Source of the DNA: Paralichthys olivaceus
Taxonomy: Eukaryota > Chordata > Actinopteri > Pleuronectiformes > Paralichthyidae
Direction: 5' to 3'
Assembly: GCF_024713975.1 (NCBI RefSeq)
Contig: NC_091116.1
Span: 12,306,986-12,370,985, forward strand
DNA length: 64,000 bases
Part shown: piece by piece, positions 1 through 14,271 of the stretch
How positions within the stretch are numbered: the first letter of the stretch is position 1
Layout: the number at the start of each line of letters is the position of its first letter
Translations under genes and position numbers: made by a program
Notes under the pieces: generated by a model
Seen by the model: only the letters and a program-made list of their open reading frames with translations
Databases searched by the model: none
Told to the model about the DNA's origin: nothing

Positions 1-51
1 TGTAAACGTTCCCTCAGAGACGTGACAACATTGTGTTTCTCTCTCGCTCAG

Positions 52-312
52 GCGTTTCTGGAGAGCTACCTGACCCCGGGTCCGACCCTGCAGTACAGCC
101 GCGACCACTGGATGGCGCGCCAGTGGACGCTGGTCAGCGAGGCGTCGGTCACCAGCGGCCTGAGAGACGGCAGCATCTTCCTGCTCAAGTGTGTGGACTT
201 CAGCTTGGTGGTGACGACCAAGAGCATCCCCTACATCCAGATGTCGGAGGAATTCATCGACCCCAAGTCTCACAAGTTTGTGCTGCGGCTACAGTCCGAA
301 ACCTCCGTGTAG
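52..312 (+). CDS. vangl1: Vang-like protein 1, C-terminal exon (partial)
   Basis: This is the last coding exon of a Van Gogh-like planar cell polarity protein, a four-pass membrane protein that pairs with Prickle and opposes Frizzled/Dishevelled complexes. The exon follows a clear acceptor (ctctcgctcag, ending at 51). It encodes 86 residues of the cytoplasmic C-terminal domain, including [17 protein letters not shown], and ends in ETSV, the class I PDZ ligand typical of the family. Upstream exons lie outside the window. VANGL1 and VANGL2 share this tail; I chose vangl1 because casq2 lies next door, as VANGL1 and CASQ2 do in human. The gene converges on casq2. Confidence 0.9.
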   Translation, partial: AFLESYLTPGPTLQYSRDHWMARQWTLVSEASVTSGLRDGSIFLLKCVDFSLVVTTKSIPYIQMSEEFIDPKSHKFVLRLQSETSV

Positions 313-2604
313 GACTTTTTTTTTTTTTTTTTTAACTCCTCACTTTTTTTTTTTTATTGCTCTCAAATGTTTTCATTTTGGGTTTGCAGTTTTTATTTTT
401 ACTTTTTCTGAATTTTTATATATTATATATGAATCTATATATCACACACATGTTTGAATATATTGATCTTTTTATGTTTGTTGGGATGAAAAGAAGAATC
501 AGCACAGGATTGTGTTTGCAGGAGTTTGGATGCATCGGACCTGGACTTGTGTGCACATACTTTATGTGTGAGTTTATGTGTGTGTGTGTGTGTGTCATGT
601 TGTGTCACAATCACTCATTCCTTTTGTGTTTGAGATGCTGGAGGCAAAAGAGATGGGAGCATCGGAGGATTCTCACGTCCCCACAGAGACTTTTTCACTT
701 TAGATCCGTGGGACAGACAGAAAAATCTCTCAGAACTGAATGGAAAGACTCGGATTTTCATATTTGAAGCGCACGACAAATATTTCCCCTGCTCCACCAT
801 CTCGTCTGCAGCATTTGAAAGTATCTGGATGCTTTAAATGGATTTCTTCCTCTTGAAAACCAAAAACAACAGAAGTTAAATTTCAATCAGATTTTGCATT
901 AAATGCACATTGATTTGTGTTTGTGAATGAGAAGTAAAGGCTTTTCATTTGAAGGGTTGGGATGAGTCATCTCATCCTGCTCTCAAAGGACGGTGGACTG
1001 TTTTCTTTTTCTCGTCTCGCTCCTTCAGGACGTCTTCGCTGCTCTGGATCGGTTTTCACGCCACATTTGAGATGTCAACCTTCGACATGTAGAACAGTTG
1101 CACCCTTTTCATTCTGGATGATCTGGTTTGTTTTGGTGCACGATTCCTCTCCAGGTGAAATATTTCCACTCCAGTTGGGAAACAGCACGCTGAGTTAAAA
1201 CACCTGGGTGAACTCAAAAGGAACCAGAAGAGACACATGGATGGATACGTGGCCAGAAACGTTTGCCCTCCCCCTTCAGTTCAGTGACCTGCTCAGGGCC
1301 GCCACGTCCGCCGCACCTGCCTGACATGATGGGAGGGGGAGGCAGCGAGGACGAGCGACACGACGACACGATGTCACAAACTACTGACGACTCCAGAACA
1401 GAGCCTGTTGTTTGATTACTCGAGTCCAGATGATTAATATGGTAAATTTTAATATATTTCCACAATAAAACAACAGAATCCTGTTACCTTCATCATTCTG
1501 CTCACAGTCCTAACACTTCCTGATGATTTTCACATTAAAAGCCTGCTTATAAAAGAAGCTCTGCAAGATATTTATACCTTTATTTTACAAAGACACAGGA
1601 AGTACGGGACGAGAGACAGAGATGACAGATCCTCGCTCGGAAATCAAGACTATGCTCTTCCAGAGTTGAGTTAATACTGAATTTATCGAGGCAAAGCAAA
1701 AGATAACAAGAGAAGTGAAAGTATGTAAAGTATGACTTCATGTTCGGGGGCTCACCAAGATAATGGATGAACAGTCAGAGCCGGGTGGAAACAGGGTGGA
1801 ACCTGCCATGAACTGGACCGGCTGGTTTTCCTCTCCGCCCGTCTCTCACAACAAACACGCTCCCAGGGAATCTCTCCATTCAGAGGAGATTTCTCTTACT
1901 GTTATTATTTCTTTCAGATTATTCAGCCAGTGCAAGAAAACACAGAGAGAGATGAAGCTGATGGCACTTAAATGACACTTTACCATCCTGATAGTTCAAC
2001 TCACTAGTTCGGTAAATCCTGCAGAAGAGAATCACGCTGATAAACACGCTAATGCCGTCTGGCTGTCCCCTACTGCCCCCTGGCTGGTAAACAGAGTAAT
2101 GTCAGTTTGAGGGAAGCTTTAAAGATTTTCAAAGAAACGGTCCCTCTGTCCCCTGCAGCTGTTAAAACACCTGGAAACAACTGGATAAAGCACTTCCCGC
2201 TGTTTCCTGTTCAATCTCTCAGACGCACCTGCCACTGTTCATATTTAAACCTACTGACACGTCAACTTTGTATGAAACCTCCTGTTTTTACACTGAATCT
2301 ATTTATGTAAACATGCACGTTTGTATGTATGTATGTGTGTGTATGCATGTGTGTGTGTGTGTGTTCCATATGACGAGTCTCCCACGCCACACCCCCACCC
2401 CCTCTCCTCCTCACCCCCACCATCTGTCAGGCCGTTGCCAGGTTACAGTCCCGTGTCACGTTTACGTCGGACAGCTTGATGATGATGATGATCATGTGAC
2501 GTTGCAATGTAAGACATGTTTCTCACTCTCAGCATTTGTTAAGAAAAATAAACATTTTTATGAACATTTGTAAAACCGCAGTATGTTGTGTATTGTGCAG
2601 CAAA

Positions 2605-2685
2605 CCTCAGAATTTGAACGGGTAACCCTCTGGCTGTGTGGAGACAGTCCTAACCACTCTACCACTGTGCCGAGGCCTGCTGACG
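2605..2685 (-). repeat. tRNA-derived SINE-like fragment
   Basis: Read on the minus strand, 2671-2650 looks like a Pol III A box (GGCACAGTGGTAGAGTGGTTAG) and 2622-2610 looks like a B box (CCCGTTCAAATTC), at about tRNA spacing. The surroundings resemble the tRNA-like heads of fish SINEs. It is too degenerate to be a working tRNA gene. The family assignment is an inference. Confidence 0.5.
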
Positions 2686-3210
2686 CTCACCTCTGTCGCT
2701 GCCCATTAAGTGTCTGCTCCCGCCGTCTGACAGGCCGGAGCAGAACTTCACCGTCTTTTTTTTTTGTTGGTGGCGTTTTTGTTGTCGTCCAGCTCAGTTG
2801 GTAATTGGCTGTCAGAGCTGCGCGGCCAGGCATCGTGGATAAATGAAAGTCAGTGTCGGTGTCCTGCGCCGAAAAGGAACAAGCTCATCCCTGCGTGAGC
2901 CCGGGGGCAGCGAGGCCGGCTGTCAGAGCTCATCTGTCCTCGGTTTATTCCCCCTCCCGTGCCCACCTGATGCATTCTGGGCCCAGGCGAGGAGGAGGGA
3001 GACGGACGGAGAGGGAAATGAGGAGCATTTGCATCTAAATGGAATGATTTTCCTTCCCTTCATTCCTCGCTCTCTATTTCTTGGGTAATGAGTTGGTTAT
3101 GTGCAGATCAAGGAACGAACAGAAATCTTTTGGGTTTAGTTGTGAACAGAGATCTGCACCTGACACCTTCTCTTGTCCTGGTTCTCCGCTGCTTTACATT
3201 GAACCTGTTC

Positions 3211-3212
<2 letters not shown>

Positions 3213-3245
<33 letters not shown>
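3213..3245. repeat. (GT)n microsatellite
   Basis: About 15 uninterrupted GT units, directly visible, in the vangl1-casq2 intergenic region. Shorter GT runs occur at 581-597 and 2350-2364. Confidence 0.9.
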
Positions 3246-3955
3246 TGAGAGGGATCAGTCTTAATATCACACTTGATGTTCACAGGATGATGTAACACGT
3301 CTTCTTCCTCATGACAGAGATGTACACATCCACACACACTCATCTTTCTGTCCACGCTGCATCCCATCCACCTCCGAGGGAGCAACGATTGTTGCATGGC
3401 CCTGCTGTATCATTTATTCACGTCCAGTAGTTTAGCAGCGTGTAGGACCCCCGGCGGACCCCCTGTGATCCCCCAGCCTCACTGTCCAGGTCCCTACTCC
3501 CATTAGGAGGCATAACAGTGCTGAATTATTCACCGCTGTTTGAATAATTCAAGGTGATCAATTCAAGGAGGAGAAAATCTGCCGATCTGCCGTGTTGAGC
3601 ATCGGTGTGGAGCTTGGTAATGAGGGAGAGAAGTGAAGTGTGTGTTCTCAGAATATTTATTTCAACTCTTAATGGTTTATAAAGCTCTGACATGGTCTTA
3701 GTTATTGATCATATTTGCTTTGACCACATGAACCCTGGAGAACTCTCCTCAGAACAAAGACCCAGAGTGAAGCATCTTTTTATTACGACCCCTGGAACAA
3801 CCTCCTTTTACAGATAAACCCTTTTATCCTTTTATTTGATTTATTCAATCATTTACTTTCTCTGAATCCTTTTCACCGGTTTTACTTAATCCTCTTTTCA
3901 GATTCTGCACATGGTTTGACGGGTGGTGTGATTTTTCTTGTCCTTGTTTTCTTGT

Positions 3956-3961
3956 TTTATT
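3956..3961 (-). terminator. Candidate polyA signal of casq2
   Basis: AATAAA on the minus strand, 228 nt past the casq2 stop codon. It is the first canonical signal seen downstream. Positional evidence only. Confidence 0.45.
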
Positions 3962-4189
3962 GATTCTCACACATCTCTGCAGCTTCACATGTCTACGTCA
4001 CACAGAAACGTTAGTAAGCTGATATCCTGACTCTTAAGTTGAGGACAATTGACTCCAGACTCTAGGCACTACAATACTTTTGCTATAAACTTGGCAACAG
4101 ATGTTCTTATGACGTTTGATTCTGTTTTACCAGCCTAACTAATTAATCTACTTTCAACAATCTGTCTCTAACGTGTGAGGACTTCCAGT

Positions 4190-7100
4190 TTAGTCATCAC
4201 CGTCATCTTCATCATCTTGGTCGTGACTTTCGTAGTTGTCCTCCTCGACGTAGCTGTCAGAGTCTTCCTGGTCATCGGCAGACTCGTCATCGTCCTCGGT
4301 GTTCACCCTCCCTGACAGGACGTCCTCTATCCAGTCCTCCAGCTCCTCCGCTGTGGGCAAGTCCTCATCGTTGGACATGTCCAGCCACACGCTGTCCGCC
4401 TGGAACACACGGGACCAGGAGGGTCAACGAAGACGGTAAGAACACGTCTCTTCGTTCTCTATTTTTACTCTTACTTACATCTGTCACGTTGACAACACCG
4501 ATTTGAGGACGAAAAAGGTCCAGCTTGAAGGTTTTCTCCCAGTAGGTGGTCAGCTGCAGGGACAAGACAAACCAGGATCACACAGGGCGGCCGTGTACAG
4601 ATGTTGTATCTTTAGAAATTTGATCTCAGGATGAGGCAGAACCAGAGGAAAGTCGTCAGGGTCGATCCAGACGATGCTGAGTTCTGGGTTGTTGGTGTTG
4701 TCTCTGGCGACGTCTTTCAGGATCTCCAGGAACTCATAACCATCTGGGAATAACAGAGCAGAGCTCAGCTGCAGTTGTGAGCCTCTACCAACCTGCTTCA
4801 GGAGATACTTAGAGATATCGGCCTCACAAGAGCAGCAAGAACAGATGAATGCACCAACGTCCACACATTCAGACAACCTGAACACAAAATGCCTCTGGCT
4901 ACTATTGCTGGCACGGAGGCTAAATAAAAAAAACAGTGGAACCAAAAGGCTAAAAGCTCTGAGCTCGAGGTACAGACCTGGATCTTCTTCCTCAGCAAAT
5001 GCAACAATATGTATTCCATCCATGTCGTCTTCCTAGAAATAGAGTTTACAGCAAAAGATCTGATTCACAACACAACAAAAATCAAATCAAACCAAACCAA
5101 ATCATCAGAATGTAAAAATACACCGGACTGAGCGATGACTCACCCACGTCTCAAACATGTTCTCCGCCCGCAGCTTCCTCAGTGTTGCCCTGTGAACAAC
5201 ACGTTTTCATAAAAACACTCCACAATGTGTCAACGCCTTTTTACAGCACTTCACCTTAAATTACAGAAACAGACAGAGATCAACCTTCGGTGCTGGTTGA
5301 CGAACTCCACGATCTCCATCTCCGACAGAGGTCGGCCCGGCAGGACGGCCGGCTCCTCCATAAACGGCTCATAGAAATTCACCTCATTCATCTTCAGAGA
5401 GAGATGTTTGGAAACCTAAAACAATAAAGTGCTGGTGGTGGATAACAAGGTTTCAACCAATGTTGTTTAATGCTGAGCTCGGTTTAACAGCAAGAGAGGG
5501 CCAGTGGTTTCCTGGCCTCCTCGTGTCTTTGTGGGATTTCCTCCTGAGTAAATGTGTGGAGGGGGTGTCCTGCCTCTCGCCCACTGTCAGCAGGGATGAG
5601 CTCCGGCCCCCGACCCTCAGAGGATAAGCGGTATAGATAATGGATGGATAATGGATATAGGCTTAACAGCTGCACACTGTTGATGACCGTATTTGACAAG
5701 AAAGCAAATAATCACATTTCCCATAACGTTATTCCTGCTGGGAAAGCAATGTGTACGAGAGACAAATCAAAAACATGGCGGCGAATGATGTTTCTTCCAG
5801 GATTAGGATTTTATGTTGTTGGTGAAGACTTACAGATTTATCAAATGTAGCAAAGAACTTGATGTAAGGCTGGAAACGCTCCGAGGCCTCCTGGAAAGCT
5901 TTGTAGTCTGAGAGGGAGAGAGAGAGAGAGAAACTCAGTGAGAAACCAAGAGAGTCCAGTAGAACAGATGTAGCTGCAGACGTTTAATCATTCATTCTGG
6001 TCGCGTTCTTTGCCGAATGTCCAGTGGTACCAGGGAGGGAAACTCTTTTCATTCAATTTCCCATCATGATTGAACTGTCGTCACCCTCGTAACAAAGTCT
6101 CCCTCAATACGCTTTCATACGCTGGTAACACGCTCATGGCTCAACAAGGTCACCGCCAAGGACCGACCTGCCACAGGACGGAGAGCGGCTCTAATGAAAC
6201 TTCATGCCTCTGTCATATTGGACCAGATAACATCGTCCTGCACAGTCTCACTTTTTCTGCCTTTTTTCGAGAGGACCTATAATTGCAGTTTGACCCACTA
6301 GGCAGGAACTATTTTAAGGTTCTCACGGGGCCGAGCGAGAGTCTGGAATCAGGTTTCCATTCAGCAGCCAGTTAGGCTTCACGGCACTAATGGCGACATT
6401 AGCCTCTAGATCCCAGGCGACTTTAGTGGAGAGTGAGATGTATTTCTGATCCATTACATGTTCTTCGTCTGTAGAAATGAAAACACAAGTGCATTAATTT
6501 ACTCGTTTGCTGAGTCTCAGTTCAGGGGCCACATCCTCCTCCGAAGGATGCGGCCCCTGAACTGAGACACGTGAGTACGGAGATAAACTAACATGAATCT
6601 TCTCCCTTAAAGTAGCCGATGAGGCGGATGTCCTCCTCCATTCTCTCGAAGGCTCGCAGCTCCATGGCGTTGTTGATCATTTCCACTGGGTCCTCCAACA
6701 CCTGGGGGCAGCACAACACAGGCAGGATGTCGGCATACAAAGAAACACAGCAGAGCTCAAAGCAATGACCTGTATGAAAATGTTAGAGATCTCCTTTTTG
6801 GGTGTAATTGCATGGAAGCTTTTCCTGCTGAAACTCACATCATCACTTCAATGAGGCTTCAGTTCTTTACTCACATCCAACAGGAACTCCACCAGTGTGT
6901 CTGCTGAGAGCTCGCCATCGAACTCAATGACACGGTTGTCCTTGAAAACATACAAACTGCCCACCTCCTCCAGACCTAACGTGGGAGACGTGGCACAAGG
7001 AATTTAAGGATCCTACTATGACACATAAGTGTTTCTCATACTGTTCTGACTGTTCCTCATGAAATCCCGACTTTATTTTTGTAATATAAGAACTTTATTC

Positions 7101-8447
7101 TCTGATTCTTCATCGTAGAATAGAGACCAGGCTGGTAGAAAACAATGATGTAACTAAAAGACACACTTAGCGACAGACTGTGGAACTAAATACATGACAA
7201 ACGAGTCATACCCAGTTTTCTGGCGACTTTGGCGTCCCTCTGGGAGTCGACCATCCCGAAACCGATGTCCTTGTTCTCCAGAACCTGAGCAGTGAGCTGT
7301 TGTTCACACAGACAAACGTCAGAGCAATAAACAAACTGATATCATGCTGTGTGTGACCGGACGTTCTCCAGAGCTGTCATCTCCGTGAAACTCTGCAGAA
7401 TCTCCAAATGAGCTGACGTGTGAAGAGTGAACGAACCGGTGCATGCTAATTAAAACAATGTGACGAAAAACACGCACGACAGGACGTCTGCTTATTTCTG
7501 GTTCACAGCTTGATAGTAGAGTTTTGGGAACAAGCTCTAATTAACAGATTGACCTAGAAACTATCTCCCTGGATGTTTGTGAACCACAGAGGAGCGAGAA
7601 TAATGGGAATAAAATCACTGCTGCAGTTTCAGGGAGTAAAACTCTGACGCTGTGAAACGAACAATGAGGAAATCAACGCCTGCTTTTCCAAACTGAGGAT
7701 CAGTGACAACAGAACGATCCTCTATGATGGGTTAGAGTTGTTTCTGAGTTTAAAAGAATATTATTATAGGTTGCCTTTATCATGGCAGATGTGACGGGGA
7801 TGAGGGAGGCAGGATGAAGAGATGAGGGCAGCGATAATGGAAGAATGATGAAGGGATGACAGGCATGAGAGATAAAGGGATGAGGGTTAGGGTAAGGGAT
7901 GAAGAGTTGAGTGAGGGAGGGAAGATAAATGGATGACAGAGGGAGGGAGGATAAATGGAATGTGTGTAGGAAAAATGGCTGAAAGAATCTGAGACAAAGG
8001 GAACATGATGGTTGACCAGGTTTAAATTATCTTGACTCGCTTCTTAAACTTAATTTAACTTGTTAACTTCATTCATTGATCTTTAAAACATCAGTACATG
8101 ATTTACTCATCATGTGTAAAGTTAGTGAGTTACTACTTATAATAATAATAATAATGTATAAAGGGTGAGTCATTGGAAAGTAGTGATGTAGACTCTCCTC
8201 TTACCTCCAGCACCAGCTCGGTCATCTGGAACCTCTTCTGCAGACCCTTGTTGGCCGGCAGCGGCTCGTGGTAGAACAGACACAGCAGGTCGAACCTCTT
8301 CAGAGCCTTCTTGTAGTTGCGCTCGCTCACGTCCAGCACTCTGTCCTTGCCGTCGAAATTCGGGAACTCCAGACCCTCCTCGGCTCTGCAGAGGAGGAAC
8401 TGATGGAGGCAGAGGCCGGAGAGGAGAGGAAGCCAGATGTGCAGCAT
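4190..8447 (-). CDS. casq2: Calsequestrin-2 (cardiac calsequestrin)
   Basis: Low-affinity, high-capacity Ca2+-binding protein of the junctional sarcoplasmic reticulum lumen, acting with triadin, junctin and the ryanodine receptor. Eleven coding exons on the minus strand: 8447-8205, 7296-7212, 6975-6875, 6701-6593, 5907-5834, 5415-5285, 5189-5144, 5032-4978, 4743-4643, 4553-4479, 4399-4190. They join in phase to 409 residues (human about 399). A hydrophobic signal peptide (about residues 1-22) precedes [15 protein letters not shown], the calsequestrin mature N-terminus. Three thioredoxin-like domains follow, then [18 protein letters not shown] and an acidic tail of about 37 residues with Ser-acidic sites suited to CK2. 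That tail and the vangl1 neighbour favour CASQ2 over CASQ1. The start is the only ATG at the signal peptide; the in-frame codon at 8468 is TTG. Donors of exons 4, 6 and 9 are weak (GTTAGT, GTTGAT, GTTCTG). Confidence 0.95.
5912..5932. repeat. (GA)n microsatellite in casq2 intron
   Basis: A GA/CT run lies immediately upstream of casq2 exon 5 and supplies the polypyrimidine tract of its acceptor when read on the minus strand. Confidence 0.7.
6514..6568. repeat. Short hairpin (24-bp arms) in casq2 intron 4
   Basis: Left arm 6514-6537 and right arm 6545-6568 are reverse complements over 24 bp with one mismatch, separated by a 7-nt loop. The hairpin sits 24 bp downstream of exon 4 in the sense of casq2. 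The GGGGCC core and tight loop suggest the remnant of a palindromic MITE, but it could also be a structured intronic RNA. Confidence 0.85.
7790..7970. repeat. Purine-rich degenerate minisatellite in casq2 intron 1
   Basis: About 180 bp of almost pure A/G sequence built from variants of GGGATGA, GAGGGA and GATAAATGGA. It includes one GGGTTAGGGT stretch. No coding content. Confidence 0.6.
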
Positions 8448-9132
8448 TGTTGGTCCAGGTGTTTGCAAGATGGAGAAATCAAAGAAGCTGTGGAGCTTGA
8501 AAAGATCTCATCATCAGAGTTCAGATCCTCCCTCAGGTCTGATCTCCACTATCTCTTTATCAAACAGGAAATATCCTCTCTCATAGTCGATGGCTGGTTT
8601 CTCTCTCTCTCTCTCTCTATTGCTCCTTTGACATCATTTCTCCTCCACCTGTCGTCTGTCTCCTCCTCTCTCCTCCTCTCTCCATCACACACTGGAGTAA
8701 TCTCAGGGGACTCCATCGCCTCTTTTCCTCTCCGGGGCCCGAGAGCACATTTAAAGGACGAATCCTTCATGAGGCTCGTGCCCTGAAATCATTTCAGAAC
8801 TGAGAGAAGCTTTGGAATCAGACGCTTCATCAAGCGGTGTCAGTTTCTATATCAGGGAGAATAACAATAAAATAATAATAAATAATAAATGGTCTTTCAA
8901 AAGCAAAACAATTAAAACAGCTATAAATGAATTTTTATTTACAGATGTTCAGGGCTCAAAGCCCAGAAAGAAAAAACCTGTGCACTCACAATCAAAAATA
9001 TACATAAACATTACGGTAAAGGTTTTTTTGTTGTTGTTGTTGCGCATTACCGTACTATCGGCTCCAGGGAGACCTAACAGATCGCAGATGGCGGGTTTGC
9101 TCCTCAGGCAGAAGTAGAGGATTGTCAGAGCC
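8448..9132. promoter_or_regulatory. Divergent promoter interval casq2 / poglut1
   Basis: Only 685 bp separate the casq2 start codon (minus) from the poglut1 start codon (plus), so both 5' UTRs and promoters must lie here or in first introns. It contains a CT-rich run (8598-8620), a TTTAAA element near 8752-8757 (a possible TATA-like box for casq2) and AT-rich microsatellite-like sequence near 8865-8890. CpG density rises toward poglut1 and continues into its first intron. No transcription start can be fixed by eye. Confidence 0.55.
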
Positions 9133-12008
<2,876 letters not shown>

Positions 12009-13319
12009 GGCGGAGATTCAGGAAGGGAAACTCCAGATAGTGAATGTAATCCCTCCGCCACAACAGATGATTGAACAAAATCACTCTACAGTATTTTTAG
12101 ACACCTTTATTTCTAATGATGTTTTAATTAGATGTCGTGAATGTAGTTTACTGAGTCGACCTTCGTTTTGCTGCCATATCTTCAGGTGCCACAGTTTTGC
12201 CAAATATTCATCGACCATTTTCTGGTTAAATAAAACAAATCATGTTTTTCCGTCCCCATGTTAAAGGGACATTCCACAGATTTAACCTGTCGATCAAAGG
12301 CAGTTTACTCCTCATGAGCGTCACTACTCAGCCGTTAAACAGTTGGATGTTTCCTTTGGCTCTGGAGGAGGAGAACGTATTTTCAGCACAGAGTGTATTT
12401 ATAACCTGGGAGTGGAGGGTTAGAAATATGTGGCCGTGAAAGTTGAAGGAAAAATGATCAAGTTACATTTTGGGAAATGCAGGATCCCACTTTTAAAGTT
12501 TGAAAGAGTTGTGATGTTCATTCCTGCCTCTCGAACTTGTTTTGGTGAATGAGTGCCTGCACCTTCTCCAAGGCCTATATATCTTTACTTGAAGCAACGT
12601 CCCCCTCTGCTGGAAAACTGGAGACACTGCAGGCGACTGACACCAACACATCCTTACACTGCATGAAATTCTTGTTTATGCAAACGATGCAATAACAATG
12701 TCACTGTCTATAATTGAATGGCCTCTGACACAACTTGTTCCATAACTTAAAAGCACAAAAGAATGTGACATTCCACACCAAGTGTCATGAGTAACAGAAG
12801 AAGCCTTTTATTTTGATATGTGGACGTTCTCAGCCTTTTCTAAAGAATCTGTGTGTGTGTGATGAGAGATGATGTGTGTATGACACAGGACAGTGTTGAA
12901 TATGTTGTAGTATTCACGTTGTACTTTGAACCAGCAGAGGTCCGTGTCCTTTTGTCCAGACGTGTGGTGAAGACGGTACGTGCCAATGTAGATTTGACCA
13001 ACACGCTGTGATCATGTGACGTCCATGTTGTTGTGCTGCAGTTTTGTTTTTATGCCAATAAACTGTTTGGTTCTTAAACGACCTCAGCTGAAGTTTGTTC
13101 TCATCGTTGTGACGTCTCACATTTCACTTGTTTGAGTGTTTGAACTGATCCCCGCTGTGTCCAGTCCAATCTTTGATTATTATTTATATTCAATTAGCTT
13201 TGTCACGAATGTGTTTAACTTTCTTTATTATTATTATATTGGAGAAGATAAGCAGGCTGTCTGTCCATGCATCCATCTCTCTGTCTAATATCTATCTACA
13301 TACGGTATCGTATTGAGTC
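12009..13319. other. poglut1 3' UTR and spacer to timmdc1
   Basis: AATAAA at 12229-12234, 221 nt after the stop, is the likely polyA signal. A second one lies at about 13059-13064. No coding exon is seen; the remaining open frames are short and unrelated to known proteins. Confidence 0.55.
12229..12234 (+). terminator. Candidate polyA signal of poglut1
   Basis: Canonical AATAAA in the expected position for a short 3' UTR. Not verified by transcript data. Confidence 0.5.
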
Positions 13320-13690
13320 CTCCGCACCGCTGGGTGGCGCTGTCCCCGTGCAGTGTGGCTGTTATATATGTGCAGAGGTCAGAGGTCAGGACACCGGCCG
13401 CTGTCAGAGGTGAGCCGCAGAATCAGAAACAAACAAACGATCGTCCGACGTGTTTTTAAGAGTTTGTGATGATCGTCGGCGCTTCAGTCGCTCACTGGAC
13501 AAACTGTTGTCTGACGCCAACCTGCTTTTCTCCACTGACTTACACAGGCCGCTGGCTAATGCTAAATGCTAACGCCACCATGCTCCCATTGTCGGACGAA
13601 GGACTTATTCGCGTTCTGCGGCCAAAGACACCGAACGTGGAGCAGCTTGTTGTTCCTGCGCGCGAGTGAGACGTCAGCCTAGCTTAGCAC
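13320..13690 (+). promoter_or_regulatory. CpG-rich promoter / 5' UTR region of timmdc1
   Basis: CpG-dense sequence with a plausible noncoding first exon ending at the donor GAG|GTGAGC (13409/13410). GCTAATGCTAAATGCTAACGCC and a CCTAGCTTAGC...GCTAAGCT inverted pair (13678-13711) follow. The first coding exon has a strong acceptor ending at 14181, so a 5' UTR intron is likely. Confidence 0.45.
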
Positions 13691-13831
13691 TGGAAGAGAC
13701 AGGCTAAGCTGATGTAGCTGCGTGACATTAGTCTGATGAGGGACCTGCGCGTGTGATTGACATGTGATATGACTGTGATGGTGTTTGTGCTGCAGCATCA
13801 ACATGAGTCTAATGACATGTGCTGCATCTTC

Positions 13832-13986
13832 AGAGAGAGAGAGAGAGAGAGATGCATGAATAGATGGATAGATAGAAAGAGAGAGAGAGAGATGCATGGA
13901 TAGAAAGAGAGAGAGAGAGAGATGCATAGAGAGAGATAGAGAGAGAGAGATGCATGAATAGATGGATAGACAGATAGATAGAGAGG
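13832..13986. repeat. Compound (GA)n / GATGCATGAATAGATGGATAGA minisatellite
   Basis: Four blocks, each made of a GA run, GATGCAT and then GATA-rich sequence, are repeated with variation at about 30-50 bp. The repeat lies in the inferred 5' UTR intron of timmdc1. Long Ser/Leu-rich open frames on the opposite strand are only translations of this repeat. Confidence 0.85.
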
Positions 13987-14271
13987 GGTGATGTGTTTTG
14001 AACTTGAGAGAGAAAGAATCTGCTCGTGTGTTTTGGTGAGACTGCAGCCGCTGACAGCTCGTGCAGCCCTGCCAGGGTTTCATCTGCCCTCAGGCTCTTT
14101 GTTTTGGGGCTGGAGTTTAAGACGAGGCAGCGAGTGCAACATCCCAACCCATGACCATGTGTCTCTGCCTCTGCTCTGCAGTCCGGCGCCAGCTGAAGAG
14201 TGATGCATTCAGGGCCACACACAACAGGCATCACCCCACAGAGATGGCAGGCGTGTCCAGCACCCCGGGGC

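Larger units (their letters stand above)
313..4189. other. vangl1 3' UTR and vangl1-casq2 convergent intergenic region
   Basis: No convincing coding exon is seen in these 3.9 kb. The left part is probably the vangl1 3' UTR: T-rich, with a possible AATAAA at 1464-1469. The rest holds GT microsatellites, a tRNA-derived fragment near 2605-2685 and AT-rich debris. At about 3650-3850 a stretch weakly resembles a decayed LINE reverse-transcriptase 3' end. The casq2 polyA signal candidate (AATAAA on the minus strand) is at 3956-3961. Open frames here, such as the one at 357-767, are low-complexity and not supported. Confidence 0.6.

Noticed and set aside
357-767. 136-codon open frame after vangl1
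   Set aside because: Low-complexity Leu/Phe/Cys-rich translation of T-rich and GT-rich 3' UTR sequence. No domain, no splice context.
2605-2685. Functional tRNA gene
   Set aside because: A- and B-box-like words are present, but acceptor and T stems do not pair and there is no terminator run at the right place.
8448-8468. Longer N-terminus for casq2 (seven extra residues)
   Set aside because: The upstream in-frame codon at 8468 is TTG, not ATG. The ATG at 8447 directly precedes the signal peptide.
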